Below are positions 1-5,529 of a stretch of DNA of 5,529 bases, piece after piece. The position numbers and the translations under genes were made by a program. The notes under the pieces are model-generated. The model was given only the letters and a program-made list of their open reading frames with translations. It was not told where the DNA came from and did not search any database. The DNA lies in contig PKVB01000201.1 in the NCBI GenBank assembly GCA_003131365.1, positions 2,322-7,850 on the forward strand, read 5' to 3'. Positions within the stretch are counted from its first letter, which is position 1; the number at the start of each line of letters is the position of its first letter. The stretch is from Gemmatimonadota bacterium (lineage in GTDB: Bacteria > Gemmatimonadota > Gemmatimonadetes > Gemmatimonadales > Gemmatimonadaceae).

Positions 1-273
1 CGACGTTTTTCCAGAGACTCCCTGAAGAGATTTTTCACCACACAGTGGGGTCCTCCCCTCCCTCGAGAGGTAATCGGCAAACAGCCTTCGACCACCGGAC
101 GAATCCTGGAAACTGACGTCATCGGAAGCTGGGCGAGGGAGGGCATGGTTTTCGGCGGGGCCGCCATTTCATCTATGGATAGCGCGCGAACGCTCTCGGT
201 ATCCATCTTCAGCCCGGCGCGGCAGATCCGCCTGATGCAGGAACGTACTGACTCCAGTCGCAAGCGAAGATGA
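1..273 (+). CDS. Possible 3' end of a gene, or a 42-residue small ORF at 145-273, coupled to the DUF2721 gene
   Basis: The frame starting at base 1 has no stop until TGA at 271-273, about 90 sense codons, and runs off the left edge. The first ATG in frame is at 145, preceded by the purine-rich GCGAGGGAGGGC that could act as a ribosome binding site; from there the product would be 42 residues. The stop overlaps the ATG of the following gene (ATGA at 270-273), the usual arrangement for translational coupling. I recognise no family in the translation, which is rich in Arg and Ser and ends in RKRR. Third-position G+C is only modestly raised, unlike the genes downstream, so coding is weakly supported. 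It could equally be a non-coding leader that happens to be open. No other gene is evident in bases 1-269. Confidence 0.25.
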   Translation, partial: RRFSRDSLKRFFTTQWGPPLPREVIGKQPSTTGRILETDVIGSWAREGMVFGGAAISSMDSARTLSVSIFSPARQIRLMQERTDSSRKRR

Positions 274-812
274 CCAACTTCCCTGACGCGATTTCGGTTC
301 TCTCCGCGATGATCACACCCGCCGTGCTCATTTCGGCGTGCGGATCGCTCATCCTCGCGACTTCGGACAGGCTGAGCAAGGCGGTGACGCGCACCCGCGA
401 GATTTCGAGCGCATTGATCCCGCGCGCCGCCGACCAGCGACACGACGATCGCGAAGAAGAGCGGCGGATGCTGTTCGTTCAGCTCGACTTCGTGACGACG
501 CGATCGCGCTTACTACAACGCGCCCTGTCGCGCCTGTACGCGGCGCTGGCGTTCTTCGTAGGCACGAGCGTGAGCATCGGACTGGTGGCGATAACGAGCT
601 CAGCATTCACTCTCGTTCCGATCGCGCTCGGGCTGATTGGCGCGGGACTACTCCTCTACGCCGCGTTCCTGTTGATCAAGGAATCCCGCTTTGCGCTCGC
701 CGCGGTGAACGAGGAGATGGACTTCACGTGGAAGCGCGGAAAGGAATACGGCCCGCCCGATCTGGTCGAGAAGGGCATCAAGCGTGCGCGGTGGTTTGGC
801 GGAGTGAAGTAG
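270..812 (+). CDS. DUF2721 family membrane protein
   Basis: A 180-residue integral membrane protein of unknown function. Residues 9-32 carry the family signature, including SAMITPAVLISACGSLILA, which is the first membrane segment (about 7-30). A charged, Arg/Glu-rich and probably helical region follows (about 33-85, containing DREEERRM). Two more hydrophobic segments lie at about 89-110 and 113-136, and the C-terminal tail is polar (GKEYGPPDLVEKGIKRARW). The order of one helix, a soluble helical region and a helix pair matches PF11026 as I know it, though the protein looks slightly longer than most members. The ATG at 270 puts the signature about ten residues in, as expected; the ribosome binding site is weak (AAGCGAAG next to the ATG), consistent with coupling to the overlapping upstream frame. 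The gene converges on nrdJ and ends at the hairpin at 843-872. Family assignment is confident; no function can be given. Confidence 0.88.
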   Translation: MTNFPDAISVLSAMITPAVLISACGSLILATSDRLSKAVTRTREISSALIPRAADQRHDDREEERRMLFVQLDFVTTRSRLLQRALSRLYAALAFFVGTSVSIGLVAITSSAFTLVPIALGLIGAGLLLYAAFLLIKESRFALAAVNEEMDFTWKRGKEYGPPDLVEKGIKRARWFGGVK

Positions 813-842
813 GCGCAAGCTCTGACTGAGTATCCCACAAGA

Positions 843-872
843 AAAACGCCGGGCATTGCTGCCCGGCGTTTT
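843..872. terminator. Bidirectional rho-independent terminator
   Basis: The perfect 8-bp G+C-rich stem CGCCGGGC/GCCCGGCG (847-854 and 861-868) encloses the loop ATTGCT. It is flanked by AAAA at 843-846 and TTTT at 869-872, which extend pairing to 12 bp and supply a T tract on both strands. It lies 31 bases after the DUF2721 stop and 22 bases after the nrdJ stop on the other strand, so it most likely terminates both convergent genes. Confidence 0.9.
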
Positions 873-893
873 GTCTGTGAGCGCGGACCTACC

Positions 894-3389
894 TCACCCG
901 CACTCGCTGAATCCGCACACATGGCACTTGGCGCAACCTTCGGCCATCTCGAGCGACGATCCGCAGTCCGGGCACGTGCCGATGAACGACTCGCCCCGAT
1001 TGAGCGCATCGAAACGATACTGGGCTTGCCCGCCCTCTCCAGACACCTGAGTCGGCTTGGGCTCCGCCACTTCGTCGGTAGAAGGAGCCAGAGGCGCGCT
1101 ACCGAGCAACTCCTGCTGCACACCCTGCTTCTCACGCATCCACTTCTCGAGCGCAATACCTATTGCGTCGGGAACAGACAGTACCTTGTTGGGTCCGAGT
1201 CCGATCGCCTTGTCCGACGCGATGCCGCGCAGCTGGCGATGCACTTCCCGAATCGGAATCCCGGATCTGAGCGCGAGCGAAATGAGTCTTCCCATCGCCT
1301 CGGCGTCAGCCATCACCGCTCCGCCCGCCTTGCCGAGATTGATGAAGACCTCGAACGGATGGCCGCGGTCATCCTCGGTGATGTTGAGGAACATCGTGCC
1401 GAGTGGTGTCTCGATGCGCGTGGTGATGCCGCGCAGCGTATCGGGACGCGCTCTCTTGGCGCGGCGCTGGAGATTCTCGGCCTCCACGTCGAACACCGCC
1501 TGCTTGAGTCTCGTGTTCTCGGCCTCGAGCTCCGCAATCGTGCCGTGCAGCTCACCACGCTCGGCTCTCGCGTCGGCCTTGCCGTCGCGCTCCGCTTTCG
1601 CCTGCACGGTCGCGCCGGTCGAGAGAACCTGATTGTCGCGCGAGCCATCGCGGTACACCGTCACGCCCTTGCACTTGAGCGCGTAGGCGAGCTCGTAGAT
1701 CTCGCGCACGTCGTCGGGAGTGGCCGCGTGCGGGAAGTTGGTCGTCTTGGAGATCGCAGAATCGCAATTCTCCTGGAAGGCGGCCTGCATTCTGACGTGC
1801 CACTCGGGCGTGATGTCGTGCGCGGTGACGAATACGCGCTGCACCTGCCTGGGCACTTCGTCGAAGTGGATGTGGCCTTCCTTCGCGATCTTCTCCATCA
1901 GCTCGTCGGAGTACCAGCCATCTTTCCTTGCGATCGCGACGAAATCTTCGTTCACGTCGGGCATCAGCGCGCCCGCCTGATTCCGCATGAAAGCAACGGC
2001 AAAAAGGGGCTCGATGCCCGAAGAGCAGCCAGCGATTATCGAGATGGTGCCGGTCGGAGCGATCGTGTTGACGTTGCAATTGCGGAGCAGCTGCATTGGC
2101 TTGACGCGCTTGCCGTTGGCGTCGCGGGCGCACGTCTCGTCGGGACCCCAGATCGATCTGGCCCACTCCGGGAACGGACCGCGCTGGTCGGCGAGTCGCT
2201 CGCTCTCACGCTTCGACTCGACGTCCACGAACTTCTGAAGCTGGCGTCCGAACTCGACGCCCTCGATGCTGTTGTAGGCAATGCCAAGACGCACGAGCGC
2301 GTCGGCGAAGCCCATGATGCCGAAGCCGATGCGCCGGATTCTCTTCGAGAGCGCGTCGATCTCGGGCAGCGGATACTTGTTGACGTCGATGATGTTGTCG
2401 AGGAACCGAACCGAGAGGTGGATGTCGCGCTTGAGCGCGTCCCAATCCATCTGCTCATCCTTCACATAGTGGCCGACGTTGATCGAGCCGAGGTTGCAGA
2501 CGTCGTACGGGAGAAGCGGCTGCTCGCCGCACGGATTCGTCGCCTCATACTTTCCGACGTGCGGAACCGGATTGTAGCGGTTCGCTTCGTCAATGAAGAA
2601 GCAGCCCGGCTCGCCGGTTCTCCACGCCCCGTCGATCATCTTGTCCCAGACGGCGCGAGCGTCTAGCTGGCCGGTGACTTTGCCGCTGCTCGGATCAATG
2701 AGATCGTAGCTCGTGCCCGCCTTCACCGCTGCCATGAACTTATCGGTGACGGCGACGGAAATATTGAAGTTCGTGATCTGCGTCAGGTCTTCCTTGCAGG
2801 TAATGAAGTCCATGACGTCGGGATGATCGACGCGAAGAATTCCCATGTTGGCGCCGCGGCGCGTGCCGCCCTGTTTCACCGCATCGGTCGACGCGTCGTA
2901 AAGCTTCATGAACGACACGGGACCCGATGCGACGCCGGTCGTTGAGCGAACCATCGAGCCCTTGCCGCGCAGCTTCGAGAACCCGAAGCCTGTTCCGCCG
3001 CCGGACTGATGAATCAGCGCCATGGCGCGCAGCGTGTCGTAGATCCCGTCGCGGCCGTTCGACAGAGCGTCCTCGACGGGAAGAACGAAGCAGGCAGACA
3101 GCTGACCGAGGGGGCGTCCCGCGTTCATGAGGGTCGGTGAGTTCGGCTCGAACCGACGCTCGACCATCAGGCGGTAGAAATTCTCCGCCATAGCCGAGAC
3201 CTCGCCGTCGCTTGCGCCGTACCGACGGTCCGCTTCGGCGACCGTTCCCGCCACGCGCCAGAACATGTCTTCCGGCTGCTCCACAGGCGTGCCCGTAGCG
3301 TCCTTGATCAGATACCGTTTGCTGATCACGGTGCGCGCATTGTCATTCAATTGGGCTTCGCCCTGGGGCGGGACGGCAGATATGGGCAT
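894..3389 (-). CDS. nrdJ: Adenosylcobalamin-dependent (class II) ribonucleotide reductase
   Basis: Reduces ribonucleotides to deoxyribonucleotides in the cytoplasm, using adenosylcobalamin to make the active-site thiyl radical, so it needs no oxygen and no NrdB partner. Numbering from the ATG at 3389 (831 residues): the barrel has LSACFVLP with redox Cys100, GGGTGFGFSKLR from 130, NPCGE with Asn285, thiyl Cys287 and Glu289, DVCNLGSINV with the second redox Cys298, and NTIAPTGTISIIAGCSSGIEP from 441. The 187- and 11-residue Cys spacings fit the Thermotoga maritima NrdJ pattern. Next come an acidic/basic linker (about 590-648) with a heptad coiled coil at 614-639, a TSCPD domain (about 648-750, TPLGTMFLNITEDD, PFEVFINLGKAGG, AEAMGRLISLALRSG), and a Cys-rich tail (Cys806, 809, 819, 822, 825, 830). 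The first four tail Cys probably bind zinc; Cys825 and Cys830, spaced CX4C, are likely the swinging redox pair. There is no ATP cone. The ATG at 3389 is chosen for its GGAGAG site; an in-frame GTG at 3524 would add 45 residues unlike the family. Confidence 0.97.
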   Translation of the reverse strand: MPISAVPPQGEAQLNDNARTVISKRYLIKDATGTPVEQPEDMFWRVAGTVAEADRRYGASDGEVSAMAENFYRLMVERRFEPNSPTLMNAGRPLGQLSACFVLPVEDALSNGRDGIYDTLRAMALIHQSGGGTGFGFSKLRGKGSMVRSTTGVASGPVSFMKLYDASTDAVKQGGTRRGANMGILRVDHPDVMDFITCKEDLTQITNFNISVAVTDKFMAAVKAGTSYDLIDPSSGKVTGQLDARAVWDKMIDGAWRTGEPGCFFIDEANRYNPVPHVGKYEATNPCGEQPLLPYDVCNLGSINVGHYVKDEQMDWDALKRDIHLSVRFLDNIIDVNKYPLPEIDALSKRIRRIGFGIMGFADALVRLGIAYNSIEGVEFGRQLQKFVDVESKRESERLADQRGPFPEWARSIWGPDETCARDANGKRVKPMQLLRNCNVNTIAPTGTISIIAGCSSGIEPLFAVAFMRNQAGALMPDVNEDFVAIARKDGWYSDELMEKIAKEGHIHFDEVPRQVQRVFVTAHDITPEWHVRMQAAFQENCDSAISKTTNFPHAATPDDVREIYELAYALKCKGVTVYRDGSRDNQVLSTGATVQAKAERDGKADARAERGELHGTIAELEAENTRLKQAVFDVEAENLQRRAKRARPDTLRGITTRIETPLGTMFLNITEDDRGHPFEVFINLGKAGGAVMADAEAMGRLISLALRSGIPIREVHRQLRGIASDKAIGLGPNKVLSVPDAIGIALEKWMREKQGVQQELLGSAPLAPSTDEVAEPKPTQVSGEGGQAQYRFDALNRGESFIGTCPDCGSSLEMAEGCAKCHVCGFSECG
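1473..1550 (-). other. Coiled-coil segment within NrdJ
   Basis: This encodes NrdJ residues 614-639 (counted from the ATG at 3389). Positions 614, 618, 621, 625, 628, 632, 635 and 639 are L, I, L, N, L, V, V and N: an uninterrupted 4-3 heptad pattern with Asn at two core positions, as in leucine zippers. It is flanked by Ala/Arg/Glu/Lys-rich sequence and separates the catalytic barrel from the TSCPD domain. It probably mediates dimerisation or acts as a rigid spacer; that role is inference. Confidence 0.7.
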
Positions 3390-3398
3390 TAGATAGAA

Positions 3399-3404
3399 CT
3401 CTCC
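3399..3404 (-). promoter_or_regulatory. Ribosome binding site of nrdJ
   Basis: On the minus strand GGAGAG lies nine bases before the ATG at 3389. It decides the start: the in-frame GTG at 3524 has only GAGATAG before it, and the ATG at 3464 has no purine-rich site. The NrdJ N-terminal signature LNDNARTVISKRYL begins about 14 residues after this ATG, in line with the family. Confidence 0.75.
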
Positions 3405-3524
3405 GCAGGATAAAAGGGTTGTCAAGTAAGAAGACGACGGACCTTGAACTTCACGCTTGGGCATCGGTGATTTCGATGCGGGCAGGGATACTACCGGTAT
3501 TCGTGAGTCCGCGCCAGTGTTCAC

Positions 3525-3632
3525 CTATCTCTTTACATGACAACGCTTTATGTATTCCACATCACGAATAGATACTCGACCATCTTTTTTCCACGCCGAG
3601 GTCCATCGTGATCTCCCGATCCAGGTCTGCAT
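3525..3632 (-). CDS. Possible small ORF or leader peptide ahead of nrdJ
   Basis: An ATG at 3632 opens 35 sense codons ending in TAG at 3525-3527. The minus-strand site GAGGAG (3639-3644) sits six bases before it, the best ribosome binding site in the window. The peptide is strongly basic (ten Lys/Arg against three Asp/Glu) and has Trp at 4, 10 and 14 (MQTWIGRSRWTSAWKK at its start). I recognise no family. Codon use is unlike the neighbours: only about 43% of third positions are G or C, with several AGA, CGA, GTA and ATA codons. This argues against a long-established gene and is compatible with a leader peptide or chance. The frame is the same as nrdJ, with the TAG directly followed by an in-frame GTG. 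Confidence 0.35.
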   Translation of the reverse strand: MQTWIGRSRWTSAWKKDGRVSIRDVEYIKRCHVKR

Positions 3633-3638
3633 ATCGCG

Positions 3639-3644
3639 CTCCTC
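3639..3644 (-). promoter_or_regulatory. Strong ribosome binding site for the 35-codon ORF
   Basis: GAGGAG on the minus strand, six bases before the ATG at 3632. It directly abuts the 3' arm of the inverted repeat at 3645-3683, so folding of that repeat could affect its accessibility. Confidence 0.4.
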
Positions 3645-3683
3645 ACTTAGATAATTGTGGCGAGGGACCGGTCCCCTCTAAGT
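3645..3683 (-). repeat. Nested inverted repeat in the leader of the small ORF
   Basis: ACTTAGA at 3645-3651 is perfectly complementary to TCTAAGT at 3677-3683. Between them lies the 12-bp perfect palindrome GGGACCGGTCCC at 3664-3675. As minus-strand RNA this could form an outer 7-bp stem whose 3' arm ends immediately before the GAGGAG site, with an inner G+C-rich stem. No T tract follows, so it is not a standard terminator. It could instead be an operator for a dimeric regulator (the palindrome) or an RNA element controlling translation. Confidence 0.5.
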
Positions 3684-3748
3684 ACACCGGAGGGCTGTAG
3701 TTAGCTCACCGGAAAGTGGGGAAACTCGCGAATGATCAGTCGGGAACG

Positions 3749-3764
3749 GCGAGCAAAAACTCGC
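3749..3764. repeat. Short hairpin downstream of the outer-membrane gene
   Basis: GCGAG at 3749-3753 pairs with CTCGC at 3760-3764 around the loop CAAAAA. It lies about 70 bases past the minus-strand stop at 3833. No T run follows on the minus strand, so it is a weak candidate for a transcript 3' end. Confidence 0.3.
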
Positions 3765-3832
3765 GCGGCTCGGCTGTAGCGCCCGCGCTGAAAAACTCCC
3801 GTTTGCTTAGATACACGCGCTCCAAAAAGGGG

Positions 3833-5529
3833 TCAAAAGGAAGCGCCAAACGTCGCGTAAGCCTGTGCCACGCTCGCCCGGAGCTGCTGTCGATTCACCA
3901 GGGGAAACGCGAGTCCCAACCGCAGCCGAGCCTGCACATCGAGCTGTAGCCCGGTGTCGATATTGAGCTCCGCTCCGGCGGAAGTCATGACAGGATTCCG
4001 GATATTTGCGGAGGTACAGAATCCGTTTGTCGTGTCGGCGCCCGCGGGACAGAACGCTCGGCCGGTCTCGCCGAAAAGCGTCAGCGACATCCGATCGACG
4101 AAGACCGGGATGTATCGGAAGCCGCGCGATGGTGCGGCAAGCGGCGCTCGATACTCGACTGCTGCCGAATACGCGCGAATTCCGCCCTCGGCTCCGGCGG
4201 GATATCCGCGCACTCCGAACGTTCGACGCTGCTGGCCAGCCGTGACACCGGGGAAGAGCTCGAGCGCCGTCCCACTGATTCCTCCGGCCGAAAAGAGGTC
4301 GGGACTTCCATCATCGGTAATGCCGCCCGCGGCGCGAAACGCGAGCACGTGGTGCGCAAAACCGGGGAGGTCGAGCGACTTGTACACCAACGTCGTACCG
4401 ACGACGCTGCGCGTGGCGGCGCCGGTCGTGCCGCCCCGCCAGCGCTGACGTCCGCTCGCGCTGATACTGATTCCATCCTCTGGCGAGATGCTCAAGCCCG
4501 GGCGCTGCGCGTTCGACCAGCCCGCCGACGCAATCAGCGCCGGATAGTTGTGCGTCTCGGAGAAGAACGACACCAAGTGCTGAAGCACCGTGTCCGGACG
4601 CGTGGAGTAGCTGTCTCCCTCGAGCTCGCCCCCGATCGAAGCGAGTGTGTAGCTCCGGAATCGCGGTCGAATGAACGTCGTCTGGAGCGAGACAATTCTC
4701 TCGCGCTCCGCGAGTCCGAAAGGCGGGCTGACGCCTCCGGCCCCATTGTCGACAACGAACGTCCCATTCGAAAAATTCTGAGACGTGTAGAGATCGATGA
4801 GCGGCAGCCCGAATCCCGCGTAGCGGTACCAGAGCCAGGCGGAGTTTTCGGCCCATTTGGAATTGTGAAGTACTTCGACGACGTAGTTATGGCGGTTCAC
4901 GATGTCGAAGCCACTGGTATAGGCGCCCCATGATGTTCCGTTGTCTGTGGTGCTCTCGAGAACCGGACTCCAGTAGCGCGGCAGGAGCGACACCCACGGC
5001 GAATATTTCGTCGCGCGGGAGGTGTCGGACGCGCCGAGTGGAGCGAGCCCGGGCACATCAGCCAGGCAATTCACGCAGCCAGAGCGTGGGCTCGTTGTCG
5101 TACTGTCGCTCGCAACGCGAACGAGGGACGCGAACGGAGCAACGCCGAGATGAAATCCGTCGGCCTTGAAGAGCAGTGTCGCCAGCTGGCTTTGATCGGG
5201 CGATGGCTCGGGACCGAATAGTCCGGTGGACGCGTCGCTGATCCTTGCCACCGTTGGCGCGAAGGTCGTCACGTCGGCAACATAGATCTGCGGCGAGCCG
5301 CTGCGCTCGGAGGAGAAATAGATGCGCGTCCCGTCCGAAGACCAGCTCGGGCTCGAGTTGATGGCGTGGGTCGCGCCGAAGGAGTCGATCATCTTCCCAT
5401 CCGAGCCGATGATGGCGATCTCGAATCTCCCGCGACTCTGCCTCACTGCCGCGATGCGCGAGCCGTCCGGAGACCACCGGGGATCTGCCCACTGCACGTC
5501 GAGGCTCGTGGGTGTGAGCGGCACGAGCG
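3833..5529 (-). CDS. TolB-like propeller fused to an Omp85-like outer-membrane beta-barrel (partial, 5' end missing)
   Basis: The frame is open across the right edge, so the true start, signal peptide and any N-terminal domain lie outside. Counting from the in-frame GTG at 5524 (563 residues): about 13-128 hold three WD40-like PD40/TolB blades (DPRWSPDGSRIAAV, SPSWSSDGTRIYFSSE, and a degenerate GPEPSPDQSQLATL). A Ser/Thr-rich connector with GCVNC (Cys150, Cys153) follows. From about 183 the sequence is alternating polar/hydrophobic beta-strands with aromatic belts, to the end. FGVRGYPAG at 436-444 matches the VRGF/Y loop motif of Omp85 barrels (PF01103), and the protein ends in a strand with terminal Phe (AYATFGASF), the signal read by BamA. 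Cys492 and Cys503 may form a disulfide in a loop. The barrel would sit in the outer membrane with the propeller in the periplasm. No POTRA domain is seen, and function (transport, assembly or scaffold) is unknown. Confidence 0.88.
   Translation of the reverse strand, partial: LVPLTPTSLDVQWADPRWSPDGSRIAAVRQSRGRFEIAIIGSDGKMIDSFGATHAINSSPSWSSDGTRIYFSSERSGSPQIYVADVTTFAPTVARISDASTGLFGPEPSPDQSQLATLLFKADGFHLGVAPFASLVRVASDSTTTSPRSGCVNCLADVPGLAPLGASDTSRATKYSPWVSLLPRYWSPVLESTTDNGTSWGAYTSGFDIVNRHNYVVEVLHNSKWAENSAWLWYRYAGFGLPLIDLYTSQNFSNGTFVVDNGAGGVSPPFGLAERERIVSLQTTFIRPRFRSYTLASIGGELEGDSYSTRPDTVLQHLVSFFSETHNYPALIASAGWSNAQRPGLSISPEDGISISASGRQRWRGGTTGAATRSVVGTTLVYKSLDLPGFAHHVLAFRAAGGITDDGSPDLFSAGGISGTALELFPGVTAGQQRRTFGVRGYPAGAEGGIRAYSAAVEYRAPLAAPSRGFRYIPVFVDRMSLTLFGETGRAFCPAGADTTNGFCTSANIRNPVMTSAGAELNIDTGLQLDVQARLRLGLAFPLVNRQQLRASVAQAYATFGASF
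4202..4213 (-). other. Omp85 VRGY loop motif in the barrel
   Basis: These bases encode Val-Arg-Gly-Tyr, followed by Pro-Ala-Gly. In BamA and FhaC the equivalent VRGF/Y tip of loop 6 reaches back into the barrel lumen. Its position about 125 residues from the C-terminus fits an Omp85-type barrel and is the main reason for preferring that fold over a generic porin. Confidence 0.7.

Larger units (their letters stand above)
3390..3832. other. Intergenic region between the outer-membrane gene and nrdJ
   Basis: 443 bases separate the stop of the upstream minus-strand gene from the nrdJ ATG. The stretch is richer in A+T than its neighbours, most clearly at about 3530-3600. It contains a 35-codon ORF with a strong ribosome binding site, a nested inverted repeat at 3645-3683, a short hairpin at 3749-3764, and direct repeats (GGCTGTAG, CACCGGA, AAACTCGCG). 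A quasi-dyad CGAATA-GA-TACTCG (one mismatch) at 3565-3578 and the palindrome TACCGGTA at 3492-3499 could be protein-binding sites. A promoter for nrdJ should lie here, but I could not identify a convincing -35/-10 pair. No T-tract terminator follows the upstream gene. Confidence 0.6.

Noticed and set aside
209..606. Two minus-strand frames opposite the DUF2721 gene
   Set aside because: Both overlap a recognised membrane protein in antisense; one is Arg/Ser-rich, neither has a recognisable family or a binding site.
921..2666. 581-codon plus-strand frame opposite nrdJ
   Set aside because: It is antisense to a clearly conserved reductase, its translation is an Arg/Leu/Val-rich string typical of the complement of a G+C-rich gene, and no family is recognisable.
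3390..3425. TTGACA (minus strand, 3420-3425) as a -35 box for nrdJ
   Set aside because: A -10 box at 16-18 bases spacing would fall on the ribosome binding site (AGAGTT region) and none is recognisable there; the only TA-rich word, TATCTA, is 24 bases away and touches the ATG.
3390..3524. 45-residue N-terminal extension of NrdJ from the GTG at 3524
   Set aside because: The sequence has no family resemblance and the GTG lacks a good binding site, while the ATG at 3389 has GGAGAG nine bases upstream and fits the family's N-terminus.
3615..3720. Cobalamin riboswitch ahead of the B12-dependent reductase
   Set aside because: Fragments such as AAGTGAGGAG, AGACCTGG and GCCACAA recall parts of the B12 box and GCCACTG, but they are split by extra bases, and the GGTGNAAATCC, CCCGCNACTGT and GGGAAGG elements are absent in order. 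A search with the Rfam cobalamin model would settle it.
3690..3765. tRNA-like GTTAGCTCA stretch
   Set aside because: No T-arm GTTCRANNC, no matching acceptor stem and no cloverleaf could be built around it.
3716..3949. 77-codon plus-strand frame starting with GTG
   Set aside because: It runs antisense into the conserved C-terminal strand of the outer-membrane barrel, is low in complexity (Ser/Lys/Arg), and lacks a good binding site.
4349..4933. 194-codon plus-strand frame opposite the barrel gene
   Set aside because: It is Arg-rich shadow sequence antisense to beta-strands with clear outer-membrane features; no start signal or family was seen.

Overview
The window is about 60% G+C by eye. 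It carries two long minus-strand genes (a B12-dependent ribonucleotide reductase and the 3' part of a propeller/beta-barrel outer-membrane protein) and one plus-strand gene for a small membrane protein. The barrel ends in a C-terminal Phe and has an Omp85-type VRGY motif, so the host is a Gram-negative (diderm) bacterium. TolB-like propellers fused to such barrels, alongside NrdJ, fit Gemmatimonadota or a related soil phylum. That placement is inference; no rRNA or other marker is present.

Layout, left to right. Bases 1-273 hold an uninterrupted plus-strand frame with no start before 145; its TGA overlaps the next ATG as ATGA. Bases 270-812 (+) encode a DUF2721 membrane protein with three predicted membrane segments. 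Bases 843-872 form a strong hairpin with A and T tracts on its two sides, a bidirectional terminator shared by the DUF2721 gene and the convergent nrdJ. Bases 894-3389 (-) encode NrdJ, a class II (adenosylcobalamin-dependent) ribonucleotide reductase of 831 residues with all expected active-site residues, no ATP cone, and an unusual coiled-coil linker before the TSCPD domain. Bases 3390-3832 are a 443-base intergenic stretch. It holds a possible 35-codon ORF with a very good ribosome binding site, a nested inverted repeat next to that site, and several short direct repeats. Bases 3833-5529 (-) are the 3' part of a secreted protein: TolB/PD40 propeller blades followed by an Omp85-like barrel. 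Its start lies outside the window.

The three main genes do not form an obvious pathway. NrdJ supplies deoxyribonucleotides in the cytoplasm independently of oxygen, the propeller-barrel protein acts at the outer membrane, and the DUF2721 protein is in a membrane with unknown role. The 443-base gap and the nrdJ-proximal leader suggest nrdJ is transcribed separately from the upstream outer-membrane gene.

No mobile element, CRISPR array, tRNA or rRNA was found. I do not see a clear new multi-gene system. The least explained parts are the structured leader and small ORF ahead of nrdJ, the coiled coil within NrdJ, and the propeller-Omp85 fusion.
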